From contig CALNXK010000026.1 in NCBI GenBank assembly GCA_942486035.1, positions 2,592,001 through 2,656,000 of the forward strand: a stretch of 64,000 nt of DNA. The letters are read 5' to 3'. The stretch comes from Porites lobata (taxonomy: Eukaryota > Cnidaria > Anthozoa > Scleractinia > Poritidae). Positions 1 through 10,550 of the stretch are shown piece after piece. Position 1 is the stretch's first letter. The number at the start of each line of letters is the position of its first letter. The translations under genes were made by a program, and so were the position numbers. The notes under the pieces are model-generated. The model saw nothing but the letters and a program-made list of their open reading frames with translations, did no database searches and was not told where the DNA came from.

Positions 1-1876
1 AAAAGCCCTTGCAAAGATTTCAGATGTTACAAAAGAACTTTACGAGAGATCTTTCAAACTCGCTTGGGGAAAACAGTACATTCAGAATCATGTTGCTACT
101 AATTACGTTGCACTTTTTACAGGTGCATTAGTGGTCGAACCCCACATCAAAGAAGCGAAAGTTTGGAAAGAAAGAGCTAATTTTATGCTGAGGAGAACCA
201 TGTTTCTTCTTGATCAAGTCGTCGATGGGTCTATGGAAGAGGGCGTGGCTTATGGCTCATACACCACGCGATCACTGACTCAGTATATTTTCTTGGCTAA
301 GAGACATCTCGGAACTGATTTGACAAACAACATTTGGTTGCGAGAACACTTTTGGTTCTTATACCACACAATTCTTCCAAGTTTTACAGAAACTGTTGGT
401 ATTGCCGACTCAAACCAAAACTGGTTTTACGGACCCGAAAGCCAGCTTGTTTTCTTAGATAGTCACGTTATGCGAAATGGGTATGGCAACTGGCTTGCCA
501 AAAAAATCCGCATGTTACGTGTTGAGAATTCTACAATGGAAGCAGCCTTCGCGCAACGTTTTTGCACACTTCACACGGAGTTTATTTTCTATAATGCAAG
601 CATTCCAGAAAAGGAACCTCCTAATACTTCAACTCCTCAACTTCATGTTTTTGACGACTGGGGTGTTGTGACCTATGGAGGCGGATCTTTGGGAAAAGGC
701 CGCGAAAAAATTACATTTCTTTCTTTAAAATCAAGCGTTTTGCACGGAAGAACCATAAATGGCATTGTAAGACATAAGCAATATGACTGGATATCAGGAT
801 GGCGTAATTTCAACCCAGGACATGAACATCCAGATCAAGGTTCCTTTGTTTTTGTACCTTACGGTGTACCGTTCATTACCGAGGCCCTTTATGGACCCAA
901 ATACACATGGCTCAATAACGCTCTGCTATTTGGTCCCACGACGGAAACGACGTGTTCTGGGCCTTTTGAAGGACAAATTGGCGACTGTGGCAAATGGTTA
1001 GCTTTCAAAAACGATGCAATCTGGTTCGCTGATGCGGAAATTGTTGCTGCCTCGAATACCAAAGAAATAGTTTTTATTAGTGGCGACTTTAGTGGTTGGT
1101 ACAGATCTGAGTTGGCTCTCTCAAGTGTGTATAGATCTATAGTCCTCTTAAATCCTGGAGTTCTTTTGGTCATTGATCATATTGAGAAAACATGGAATAG
1201 CTCAACTCGATACGCAGGGGCTTTTTTCCATAATCGACACTCTTCTTTTGAGGTGCAAGAAGACCAAACTGGAGATCAGTTAGCTTCGATAATGTTAAAC
1301 AACAAGACTCATCTGGTTTTTTGGACAAACGCTCATCAAGGGCAAAGCACCGTTCAATCACAAAGCAACGAATGGGGGGCAGAAGTCGGTAAAAGGAAAA
1401 CTCACTTCCTCAATATTACAACTAACTTAGCTGAGAGAAAGACGAGAATAGCATATCTGTTTGTCGCTCCTGGGAATTTGGCAACCAAACCGAAATTGCA
1501 GGGAAATAACATCGGAGCTAAGGCCGTTGTAGAAATTAATGGGATCTCGTACACTGTATCTATCTCCACAGACTTTCAAAAAAGCTGTGAATTTCTAGGC
1601 TACGACGGCATTGCAAGAGTCGACGTAGGAAATAAGTCTCCAATTATTTTTAAAAGAAGAAAACATCTGCATTCTTCTGTCTTCGGAGAAAACTCTTGCA
1701 GGGCAAATGTTTCAAAGATGAGTTTTATCATTTTGTTTATATGGTCTATAGCGATTGTTATATTACTGTTAGTGTTCATAAAAAGTGCCCGCCGGCGGGT
1801 ATTTAGATGCAACAAGCGCATATGTGGTCCACTGTTTATTTTTGGCATGATATTTATGTGGATTTTTATAACGTGA
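1..1876 (+). CDS. DSE: Dermatan-sulfate epimerase-like protein, 3' terminal coding exon (5' partial)
   Basis: The family converts glucuronic acid to iduronic acid in chondroitin/dermatan sulfate chains in the ER/Golgi. The frame is open from base 2 to the TGA at 1874-1876, so the exon continues off the left edge; the in-frame GTG at 131 is not a start. About 624 residues are visible. Family blocks seen in order: NHVATNYVALFTG (about 86-124), GVAYGSYTTRSL (about 242-277), ADSNQNWFYGPESQLVFLD, CTLHTEF, DDWGVVTYG, GHEHPDQGSF (about 818-847), PFITEALYGPKYT, and GAFFHN (about 1217-1234). Two hydrophobic C-terminal helices follow (about 1719-1780 and 1823-1873) separated by a basic loop, as in vertebrate DSE. 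The domain runs almost directly into the first helix, so the long linker of vertebrate DSE is missing. There is no sulfotransferase domain as in DSEL. Family assignment is firm; orthology to DSE rather than DSEL is inferred. Confidence 0.9.
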   Translation, partial: KALAKISDVTKELYERSFKLAWGKQYIQNHVATNYVALFTGALVVEPHIKEAKVWKERANFMLRRTMFLLDQVVDGSMEEGVAYGSYTTRSLTQYIFLAKRHLGTDLTNNIWLREHFWFLYHTILPSFTETVGIADSNQNWFYGPESQLVFLDSHVMRNGYGNWLAKKIRMLRVENSTMEAAFAQRFCTLHTEFIFYNASIPEKEPPNTSTPQLHVFDDWGVVTYGGGSLGKGREKITFLSLKSSVLHGRTINGIVRHKQYDWISGWRNFNPGHEHPDQGSFVFVPYGVPFITEALYGPKYTWLNNALLFGPTTETTCSGPFEGQIGDCGKWLAFKNDAIWFADAEIVAASNTKEIVFISGDFSGWYRSELALSSVYRSIVLLNPGVLLVIDHIEKTWNSSTRYAGAFFHNRHSSFEVQEDQTGDQLASIMLNNKTHLVFWTNAHQGQSTVQSQSNEWGAEVGKRKTHFLNITTNLAERKTRIAYLFVAPGNLATKPKLQGNNIGAKAVVEINGISYTVSISTDFQKSCEFLGYDGIARVDVGNKSPIIFKRRKHLHSSVFGENSCRANVSKMSFIILFIWSIAIVILLLVFIKSARRRVFRCNKRICGPLFIFGMIFMWIFIT

Positions 1877-2188
1877 TACGCACACATGCATTTTTCCAAA
1901 CATTGTTCAATTACGTTTGATGTCCAAAGACACTGCAAGTCCATATATACTTTGCGTAAACGAGTCTGTGTCGTTCGTGTTTGGTGTTTTGTGTTAAGTA
2001 CTAAACGTTATTGACAAATGTGAACAAACGTTTCTTTAATTTCGTGTTAATATAGTGGTCAATTCTTCTCTGTACTTTTAGCTGTTAAGCTGTCATGTAG
2101 TCATACATATAGTGTTTGTCGCTCTGGACGAATGGCCAACTCTCCGTCAAAACCAAGAAATGACAACGTTGTCGTCGAGTTTCCAGCA

Positions 2189-2623
2189 CGAGATCTGCAA
2201 AGAAGAGAACTGATGACGTCACAACAACTCAGAGGACATAAAGTCTTCTTGAAAAACTAAATTTGTGAAATTAAGGGATTAGTTAGCATATCCAGAAAGA
2301 ACAAGATGAAAAATGTTCAGTTGCTAAAAATCAGCGCCTTAGTGTAAATTATAGTCAGGAAAATTGGTGAAGCAACAATATGCGCCGATGATTTCGAATA
2401 AATCCTTCTCAATAGGCCTGGATCGCTAACGTTACGATCCAAGCCAATTTTAGTGGGAAATGTATAGAGTCATCACAACAAACCAATTTGGACTAACAGC
2501 TAGAGGCTGAGTTTTGGTAATGGGGCTTTTTTCAACTTGTTCTTTCTGAATATGCCATCCAATCCCACAATTTCACAAATTTGACTCTGTGTGACGTCAC
2601 TCTTCTCTTCTCTACTCATCTCG
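2189..2623. mobile_element. MITE, about 435 bp with arms of about 110 bp
   Basis: The left arm contains AGAAGAGAA, TGACGTCAC, AAATTTGTGAAATT and CAGAAAGAACAAG in order. The right arm carries the same blocks inverted (CTTGTTCTTTCTG, AATTTCACAAATTT, GTGACGTCAC, TTCTCTTCT), with CGAGAT/ATCTCG at the outer ends. No coding sequence lies between the arms, so it is a non-autonomous element in the 3' flank of the DSE-like gene. Confidence 0.8.
2397..2402 (+). promoter_or_regulatory. Candidate polyadenylation signal for the DSE-like gene
   Basis: An AATAAA hexamer lies about 520 bp past the stop codon, inside an inverted-repeat element (2189-2623). If used, the element supplies the transcript's 3' end. 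Only the hexamer is seen. Confidence 0.3.
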
Positions 2624-2900
2624 AAAGTCAAAAGTGTGTTGCAACTGTCTTTTTGTTAGAGAAACTGTACTTCGCTAGCCATTAAATAGAAGTAAAGACA
2701 AAACACGGACTCACTGGAACCTGTGACCCTTATCGGGTGAATGACTTCTACCAGGAGCCCATAACCCGGAACGAGCAACTCCAATACTAGGCATATGTCA
2801 GGGAGTTTTTACGGACCAGTTTATTTTTAGACACATTTTAGGGCACTTTTTACCGCGAAAATAGAATCCCCATTACGTCTGTGAGCGCATTCGAAGTATA

Positions 2901-3149
2901 AGGCCCGTTTCAAATGTCGTGCTACCGCCGTGCCGAACTCAATTCATAAATTATAAATACATTAGAATATATTTAAAAGTTTGCTAAACCGTTTCTTTAT
3001 GTTTGTGCTATGTTTTCGGCAACAGCCGTTCTGTTCGACTGAATTAAATCCGACGTCTGAAACCATGTGTCGTGCTGTGTGTTGTGTTGCGGTCGAGCTA
3101 CAGTCGAGCAAGCTTAGCACGGCAGTAGCACGACGTTTGAAACACGCCT
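2901..3149. mobile_element. MITE with terminal inverted repeats of about 34 bp
   Basis: The left end AGGCCCGTTTCAAATGTCGT and the right end (ACGACGTTTGAAACACGCCT) are imperfect inverted copies, extended by GCTACCGCCGTGC versus GCACGGCAGTAGC. The centre is AT-rich and non-coding. Confidence 0.75.
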
Positions 3150-3366
3150 AAGATATCAAAAAGGAAAACTAAACGTTATTAAAAGGCAATCAATATCATT
3201 TTTAGGTCTGTAGGTTTTGCTGACTCGTTTGTGGAATTTAAAAGATATTCAAAAATCGTGCCAAAACCGTTCTTAAAATAGACTAGTCCGTGGAAACGCC
3301 ATGACACGACCGCAAGGAAGTTGCTCGCTCCGAAATATGGGCTCCATCTTCTACTGTTTATTTATA

Positions 3367-3748
3367 AGGCCCCGTCCACATGTATTTGGATATTTTTTAA
3401 AACGGACATTTTTTTCGTCGTTATAGCCTTCCGTCTACTAGTAAACGGCTTTTTCGGGCACCAAAATGGGCGAGTTTTTAAAACGCGGGGTCCCAGAGGT
3501 GAGATTTTTGAAAACGCCGGCTTCTCGTTCACTTTTAGATGAACGAAAACAGAGGTTTTCGTGTACAATGATCTCATACATCATGTGCTCGTAGCATTAC
3601 GCATGCTCTGTGGTGGATATAAACTATCGTATTTTTATAATTTAGCGTTTTCAAGTGGATACGCAAATACGCAACATGCAACATATGGCGGCGTATTTTT
3701 AGAAAATATCTGTTTTCAAAAAATATCCGGACTTGAGTCGAAAGGCCT
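3367..3748. mobile_element. Diverged MITE, imperfect inverted ends of about 50 bp
   Basis: It starts AGGCCCCGTCCACATGTATT and ends in GACTTGAGTCGAAAGGCCT. The ends pair imperfectly, and ATATTTTTTAAAAACGG-like blocks inside both ends also pair. The interior is AT-rich; short open frames across it look like chance. Confidence 0.5.
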
Positions 3749-5545
3749 GTGGTTTGACCATACACTAAAAACTGTATCCTAATAACAAGAGTAAGCCTAG
3801 ACACGAGTGTCAGTAAATCTCACACTTTTCTTTCTATAACTTCTTTAAAACGAATCTAGCGGGTAGAAACTTTTATTAATTTCACGGAGTGATTATATGT
3901 ACAGACGCAAGTCTATACTAGCGAGATAAGAGGTGTTTTAATATGTTAGGCTTAAGTAACTTTCATCTTTATTGCTTTTAAAATACGAAATTACGCCTCA
4001 AGAAAACGTTTCGCTTTTAATTAGGGTTTTAGGTCTGGATGCGGAAAACTGGCGTTTCTACATACTCAGCCAAAGGGCGCCTTTAATCCAACATGAATGT
4101 AATTTCTGGTTACTCTTCTTCTTTTTTATTATTCAGTTTTAAAACGTTTTGCATTTCAGTCTCTAAGCCGATAAGCTCAGAGCGTGAGAGACAAAGAAAT
4201 TGGCTTTGTGGCAGATGTTCTCTCTTATTTAAACTGTCAATAAACTATTTGCTAATTTTAAAAGAAGATATGATCGTCGCAGTGGTCATTGAAATTTAAG
4301 CAATTGCAAATAAACCCGAAGAGACTTCAACGGGATTGGAACCTGCCGCCTCTAGGTTAGTGCTGCATTGCTCTTACTACCATGCTATGAAGATCCATAC
4401 ATATTTACTATTTGCTGCAATGTACCTTTGATTCTTGTATTGCCATCTTCGCATTAGTTATAATTACGCTAAAAGGGTTTTTTCCGTTTTTAATTCTCCG
4501 GCAATCCGTCTTTCCTTATATTGGTTGTCAGGTATTGAGGCACTAACGTTGTCCTAAGGAAAAATTTTGTCGTAGTAGAAAATGACCCAAGATCATCCAT
4601 TATACATTTACTATATTTTTAACTATATATCCACTCATCCACCCCAGGGGTAGCCTCCCTCGCAGCCGTTTATTAGTGTCGTCACGCAACGCTCCTCCCA
4701 CACTTCACATGAGAATGATTATTACACTAGAGACGTAGTGACGCTTTGACTCTCGGAAATTTGGGCAAGAGTTTGGTGAACTAGGGACAAAATTTTATCA
4801 TGCGTGTTTATAGCCGGTCTTCTCTGGTCTGACTATACGAGACGCGCGCAAGACGCATTACACATACGATAAAGTTATCTTTTCTGCAGCTTGTCTTTCT
4901 TTTCCTGATCCAAATGAAAGGGTTGGGATATCACTAGTTCATTAGTTAGTTGTTGATATCATTAGATATACCGGTAAGGGTAGGAGGATCTTTTATTTCG
5001 GTCTGTAAAGGACGAAAAGGGCTAAAAGACAGATTTTGTGGATGAGAAAGAGACAAACAAACTTCTTGATTTAGTGATTTGTTCATGTTAAAACCGAGGT
5101 GTATTAACAGCAGTTACATAGGATACAGAATTCTGAAGAAGGTATGTGAAAGGGGTACCATTTTTCAGTCATAATGTTATATAAAAGGGTGAGGGCTGGG
5201 GTTAGACTTCGAGTCTGAACCCCCCCCGTATAAACTTCCTTGAGTGCCCGCTTCCGAGATCCACTCTCCTTGTTCACTGTTAGCTTGCACAGAAACGATT
5301 TTGCTACTTAGGCTATCCTTACTGTACAGTATACAGATGCACCCCTCCACAACAGCCCAGTTAGGGAAAGAAGAAAATGGCGGTGTAGAAAAGTGGCCGC
5401 TGTAGAGAGGTTTAAACAAGGGCTAATGTACGGACTGTCCGCCAAAAAAAGTGGTTGTTGTGGAGAGGTGGCCGTTAGTGGAGGTTCGGTTGCAGTTCGA
5501 CTACACGCATGATTCTTTTTGCGCCTATTTGTAACACAATCAAAC

Positions 5546-5547
<2 letters not shown>
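3749..5547. other. Non-coding stretch, apart from the SINE at 4.3 kb
   Basis: I see no exon-like or RNA gene signal. A repeat fragment around 5385-5500 (GTGGCCGTTAGTGGAGG-like) recurs in weak form near 7318 and 20950-21020. Confidence 0.5.
4262..4400 (-). mobile_element. tRNA-derived SINE, degenerate copy
   Basis: On the minus strand a tRNA-like head with an A-box-like TAGCATGGTAGTAAGAGC and a B-box GGTTCCAATCC is followed by a body (GCAATTGCTTAAATTTCAAT) shared with the copy at 24.95-25.10 kb. Two copies with the same head-body junction support a SINE family. Confidence 0.7.
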
Positions 5548-5606
<59 letters not shown>

Positions 5607-5607
5607 T
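5548..5607. repeat. (ATA)n microsatellite
   Basis: A near-perfect AAT/ATA array of about 60 bp abuts the left arm of the inverted repeat that follows. Confidence 0.95.
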
Positions 5608-5612
5608 TAATA

Positions 5613-6300
5613 ATAAATCCAAATCTTTTATTGATAACAAAGCTAACTATAAAATCCTATTTACAATTAATTTCACTTAAAAAACTATTCCGTCCAAGCA
5701 CCATTTACATTATTCCTTTCGATTAAAAGAAGACACTTAATTTCGATTGAAAAATAACAATAATTACTATTATCATTAATTTTAATACAAAACTTTATTC
5801 ATAGATTTAAAAAAAAGACTATTTACAGATTCAAAAATATGAAATCTTAAAATATATACCCTATGTACATTCTTCCTGTGTACGAAAGAGAATTGTCGTA
5901 AAATGACTATCTAAAGACTACTAATAACAATTATAAAAAGCATCAAAAAGTTAATTAAAAAAATATAATAATAATAACAATAATAATAATAACAATAACA
6001 ATAACAATAATAATAACAATAATAATAATAATAATAATAACAATTAATGTGATAATGGCGTGAGCTCGTTAATTTAGTTTAGTTGAAATGAACCGTTGAA
6101 ATGAACCGTTTTTTAATTGATTTTTTTCCCCGATATATCATATATATTTTTTTAATCGAAATTAAGTGTCTTTTTTTTCTTTTTTTTTTAATCGAAAGGA
6201 ATAATGTAAATAGTGCTTTGACTGAATAGTTTTTTAAGTGAAATTAATTGGAAATAGGATTTTATAGTTAGCTTTGTTATCAATAAAAGATTTGGGTTAT
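5613..6300. mobile_element. Fold-back element with arms of about 145 bp
   Basis: The arm at 5613-5756 (AAATCTTTTATTGATAACAA, GCTAACTATAAAATCCTA, then TTAATTTCGATTGAAAAA) is repeated inverted at 6145-6300 (TTTTAATCGAAATTAAG, TAGGATTTTATAGTTAGC, TTGTTATCAATAAAAGATTT). The centre holds AT-rich sequence and an ATA/ACA microsatellite (about 5966-6045). Both outer edges touch trinucleotide arrays, so any target duplication is obscured. Confidence 0.8.
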
Positions 6301-6307
6301 CACAATT

Positions 6308-6485
6308 ATAATAATAGTAATAATAATAATGATAACGATAACGATAACGATAATGATAATGATAATGATAATGATAATGATAATGATAATGACAATGACA
6401 ATGACAATGACAATGACAATGACAATGACAATGACAATGACAATGACAATGATAATGATAATAATAATAATAATAATAATAATAA
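6308..6485. repeat. Compound (GATAAY/GACAAT)n microsatellite
   Basis: Hexamers GATAAC, GATAAT and GACAAT follow one another and grade into (AAT)n. The array makes long low-complexity open frames on both strands (Asn-Asp runs on +, Leu/Ser and Ile/Val runs on -), which are not genes. Confidence 0.95.
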
Positions 6486-6571
6486 GAGAATGATTGACTT
6501 GAGTGACTGACGCATGGTTTGCTCCCGGCTGATGCACAAAAAGAACACCAGCAAAGACAGTGATAAAAGAG

Positions 6572-6611
<40 letters not shown>

Positions 6612-7135
6612 TAGGAGAGTAAGATTAATCCTAAGAACTGAGCTCAATGGAAGAAACAAAATCAATAGTCTTGCAGTCCCAGTTGTGCAATATAGCTTTG
6701 GCATCATTGAATCTCAGAACTGAAGAAGATTGACACAAAAACACGCAAACTATTGAACATGCACAAGATGTTACATCCTAAGCAGATGTGGAAAGGCTGT
6801 ACATCCCAAGAAAAGATGGAGGTAGGGGCCTGATTGATGTAGAAACAGCATTCAAAACTGCAACAATAGGGATTGATCACTATCTGAAGCACAAGGAAGG
6901 GCAATATCCAAAGCAGGTGCTTGAACATGAAAGATCTAAAGCCAAAATATGACAGAGATTCAAAAGATCTGCATGCTGGGATCTGCACGAATCCTCAGAA
7001 AGGTGCTCAGTGTATGAACAGAATGATTGACTTGAGTGGCTGACGCTCTAGGTGCATGGTTTGCGCCCGGCTGATGCACAAAAAGAACACCAGCAAAGAC
7101 TGTGATAATAGAGACAATGATAATAATAATAATGG
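6486..7135 (+). pseudogene. Decayed non-LTR retrotransposon: 3' end of the reverse transcriptase ORF
   Basis: Read on +, 6615-7020 gives LRTELNGRNKINSLAVPVVQYSFGII, then LNMHKMLHPK, then, after a one-base frameshift near 6783, ERLYIPRKDGGRGLIDVETA. These are typical of the thumb region after the polymerase domain in animal LINEs. Stops occur at 6721 and about 6949. A 90-bp block (GAATGATTGACTTGAGTG to GCAAAGAC) occurs twice, at about 6486-6571 and 7019-7111, and an (AAT)n run at 6572-6609 splits the frame. No endonuclease or catalytic YxDD region is present. Confidence 0.75.
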
Positions 7136-10100
7136 TTTATTAATAGATCCACTGGGCGGCTCTTCCCTGTTAAAGTAGATCAATTACAATTAAAAAATAA
7201 ATCAAATTAAGTTATTTACAAATTTTGTAATATACAATTAAAACTATAAAAGAGACCCATAATCTCTTACAAGAATAAATGTATGGAGTTTAGTCCGCCG
7301 GGACGCACGAAACAAAGTAGCCGTTAGCGGAGTTTCGACTGTACTTTATTCAAATGCATATCGATGGATACAGGAGAGAGAGGTTATCCCTGTGAGATAT
7401 ATATTTGAAAAGGCAGACCGAGGGGTTATCCCTATGAGATACACATTTTACAAGGCAGACCGAGAGATTATCCATGTGAGGCTCTTTTAACTAAATTTAT
7501 AAACAATGAAAATGAGAAATAAAGTTTTGCGGAACCTCTCTCTCTCCCTCTTCTCATTTCTGACCGCGAAGATGCAAGGTTGGTGACAATGTAGCACGTT
7601 TTCTGATTCTATTTGGCGTTATCTTGTTCAAAAACAAAATTTCACCACCATATACACGACAAGCAAACCACAAGTTTTCGATCAAGAGTTATTTGCCATT
7701 GTTAGCGTTTAAATGCTATGTAATGCCGCAGTAGAAAACCTAATTTAAGTAGACTCAAATTCTAAAAAAACCGCAGGAAACCATTACATACTTAATGCCG
7801 TTTACTACGCCCAGATAAAAGTCCATTAAAGACGTGTTTGAACGATTTGCTCAGTCAATTTGTAAATTATTTCAAATTAAACCAAACCCAACAAAAACCT
7901 ATAAAAGGAACACCAAAAAGGAAATGAAAAATATGAGCCGAACGTCACAAAGACTGCATGTCGCCCTAATTACACAGCGCATCTGCTTTCCAACTACTGC
8001 AAATTAAAAACTAAGATAAATGAACCTTCATCTACACGTTTACTGTTAAAAATGTTCTCAGAAAACGTCAAGAAGCAAAAGTCATTAGCACTTTAAGGTA
8101 AGTGTTCAACTGTCATGCAGTTTTCGTGCTATCTAATTTGTACATTTTGATTAGTCTTTACAAATGCATGCCCTTTATAATTTTTGTTAAAAAGTATTTT
8201 CGAAATTAGTTCTGGATACTTAAAGGAATCTTTGGATGAAATAAAAAAAAACAAACTCTTAAGGGCTACTTAATGTGATGGTGTACTTCGAAAAAGTAAG
8301 ATATTAAAAAAAAATGTTTCTCGTTAGTGAGCTTAGAACGCAAAAAAGCAGTTCAAAAAGCAAATATCAGAATTTTTGGCTAAACCAGGAATGTGGCATC
8401 TTCTTAACAAAAACGCAGGAATATAGTCCAGTTTTATTATAGAAAAATGAAACAAAATGCCATAAATTGCTGAACGTTGAAAGTAGTTATCCCGGTCGCG
8501 AGTTTACTCATACCTAATAATAAAATACTGTTGCGTAATGGTAGATAATTTACTAATTTTTCATTCCTTTGAAATATATAAGCATTAATGTACTGAGCTG
8601 TCGTGCAGTTCAATCATATATCCTGAAGGTGACAAATTATGGCCAATATTCTTGGCGCTTACACATTACATTAACTGATTATAAATTAAACATCTGCTCC
8701 TTTTCAAAACGCTAAAAACTAAAAAAAAATGCAATGTTTAATCACATCAAATAGTTTAATACATCCCTCGGCAAAAACCACGCGGACAACATGGCTAATT
8801 TAAGAAACTTTTAATTGTCCCTTAAGAATTGACGATCTGGTTAAATATATATAGATATGATAAATGTATTTCGGTAGGACCAAAGGGCAAGCAAAGAAAA
8901 TGCCACTGATATTCTCTTGTAGTTCAAGGATAATAAAAGTCTAAAGAAATAACACCCAAAATGAGCCCTATTACCAAACTGCATTGGGTATAAAAAGATC
9001 AATTCGGCAGAATCCTTTGATTGGCCTCTGTTCTTTTCTTTTCCTTTTATTTCTCGCCACGACCCAAATTTCTTAACCGAAAACTTTCAAAACGTTCCAG
9101 ACTCGTACATGTATTTAAGCCTACCCGCACGACATATTTCCGAAGGATGATCATGACGAAGCATGTCCGCACAGCTACGACGCACACCCGAGGATTACAA
9201 AAAATAACGAATTTTTACGTGGTTAGCCCTTCTTACAGTGGAATGAAAATCTACTACAGAATTCAACATGTCATATTTTCAGAAAATTGCCGAGAATATC
9301 TGAGGTGATTATCCTCTTTACCTAAAAAGTTAATTATGAATATATATAGTGACATCCTTTACTCGCTAGTTGGCTTTAAAACTGCATCATTTGTATTGTT
9401 TCAGAGTGTACTTAACAAAACAAAACTTGTCTCTTTTTTTGATCTTCTTCAGTTTTTCCTAATACTATTTGTAAGCTATCAAACAACCACATGGCATTAT
9501 CGTCAAAATTTATTTTTATTTGAAAGACTTGAGGTATAAAACCAAATTCACGTCTCTGCAGGTTCTTAAACCAGAAAGCAAAAAGAAAAGCGATAAAAAA
9601 AGGAAATATTATACAAATATATTACAAATAGTGATACGGACTCGCAGATTTAATGCAAGACAGCATGTTATGAATTTAGATGATGGCTTAAGTTCGGTTA
9701 GTACTTTAAATACAGTGCTTGTATTGACTTTACTCAACGTAACGATTTAAAACATAAAGCAAGCAAGTTACGCGAAATAAAAGGTTTGATATAGTATACG
9801 ACAGCATACTCAATTCAAAATATTGAAGCCTTGAAGTATTGAACCATCTGGAGCTAGCTGGCTTTTGTTCTCAAAACTTAACGACTCACAATAGATCTCT
9901 TAACAGGGTCATTCATCTAAATGGCATTTTCCCCTTAATTAAAAGCGTGTTCCTTATTATCAAATGACAGCGTTTCTTAAATTCTAATGTAGCAAAAGTA
10001 TATATAAGGAGCGAACATACTGCATGGTTTGCTTCAATACGAAAATCGAAAACAAGGAATTTAGAGGCTTCATCATTCAAGTTTTTCAATTTCTTTACCT

Positions 10101-10493
10101 CAAAACTTTCCAAGTAAAAATCAGGTAAGCTATTTACGGCCAAGAACTAAAGAAGTTTAGCAAAACAAAAACGCTGGGTGCCAAGCTGATTCTTCATGTA
10201 TTCAACATGTTCGACAGCACGTTGCGTAAAGCTGGATTTGATAAAACTAGCAATGTTTTTTTTATAAAAAGGTACCTTTTAAATTTGCGCTGCATTGCAG
10301 CTTTATTGATACAGAGATCAAGCATATTTCTTATTCAGAAATTAAATAGGATTCAAATTTCAAAAATTAATCGGGCAAGAAATAGACAAAAGGTATGAAT
10401 TCAGGGCACACAACAAAGACTGACGAGGGGAGGAGACAGGAAACAGTATTTCCCTTGTTAATAATATATTTGTCTTTCTAACTTAAGGAAAGC
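7136..10493. other. AT-rich non-coding stretch
   Basis: There are no convincing exons. A TATA-like GTATAAAAAG occurs near 8989. An open segment at about 9562-9700 after a good acceptor-like CTCTGCAG encodes a Lys/Arg-rich peptide, but it has no recognisable family and no clear partner exon. Confidence 0.4.
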
Positions 10494-10550
10494 ATGGCGA
10501 GCAAGAACCTTCTTTCAAGACACTATAACGGAAGATATTCAGCGAAAAAG
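10494..10550 (+). CDS. Orphan candidate first coding exon (19 codons, phase 0)
   Basis: A strong acceptor (TTTCTAACTTAAG) at 10487 is followed by GAAAGCATGG, with A at -3 and G at +4. Nineteen codons then read MASKNLLSRHYNGRYSAKK and end at a consensus donor GTATGT at 10551. The exon ends in phase 0, the phase needed to join exon 2 of the FGF-like gene (19371), whose first residues form a hydrophobic signal core. It could be a remote alternative first exon, part of an unrelated gene, or chance. Confidence 0.25.

Noticed and set aside
115..124. Acceptor-like TTTTTACAG just before codon 131 in the DSE-like exon
   Set aside because: Residues upstream (NHVATNYVALFTG) match the family in the same frame, so it is coding and not an intron end.
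1600..1944. 114-codon frame on - opposite the end of the DSE-like exon
   Set aside because: Antisense shadow of a clear coding region.
6274..6707. Overlapping low-complexity frames (Asn-Asp, Leu-Ser, Ile-Val runs)
   Set aside because: All three derive from the GATAAY/AAT microsatellite.
9520..9750. Lys/Arg-rich frame after a good acceptor at 9561
   Set aside because: It looks somewhat exon-like, but I found no partner exon, start or homology; too weak to list as a gene.
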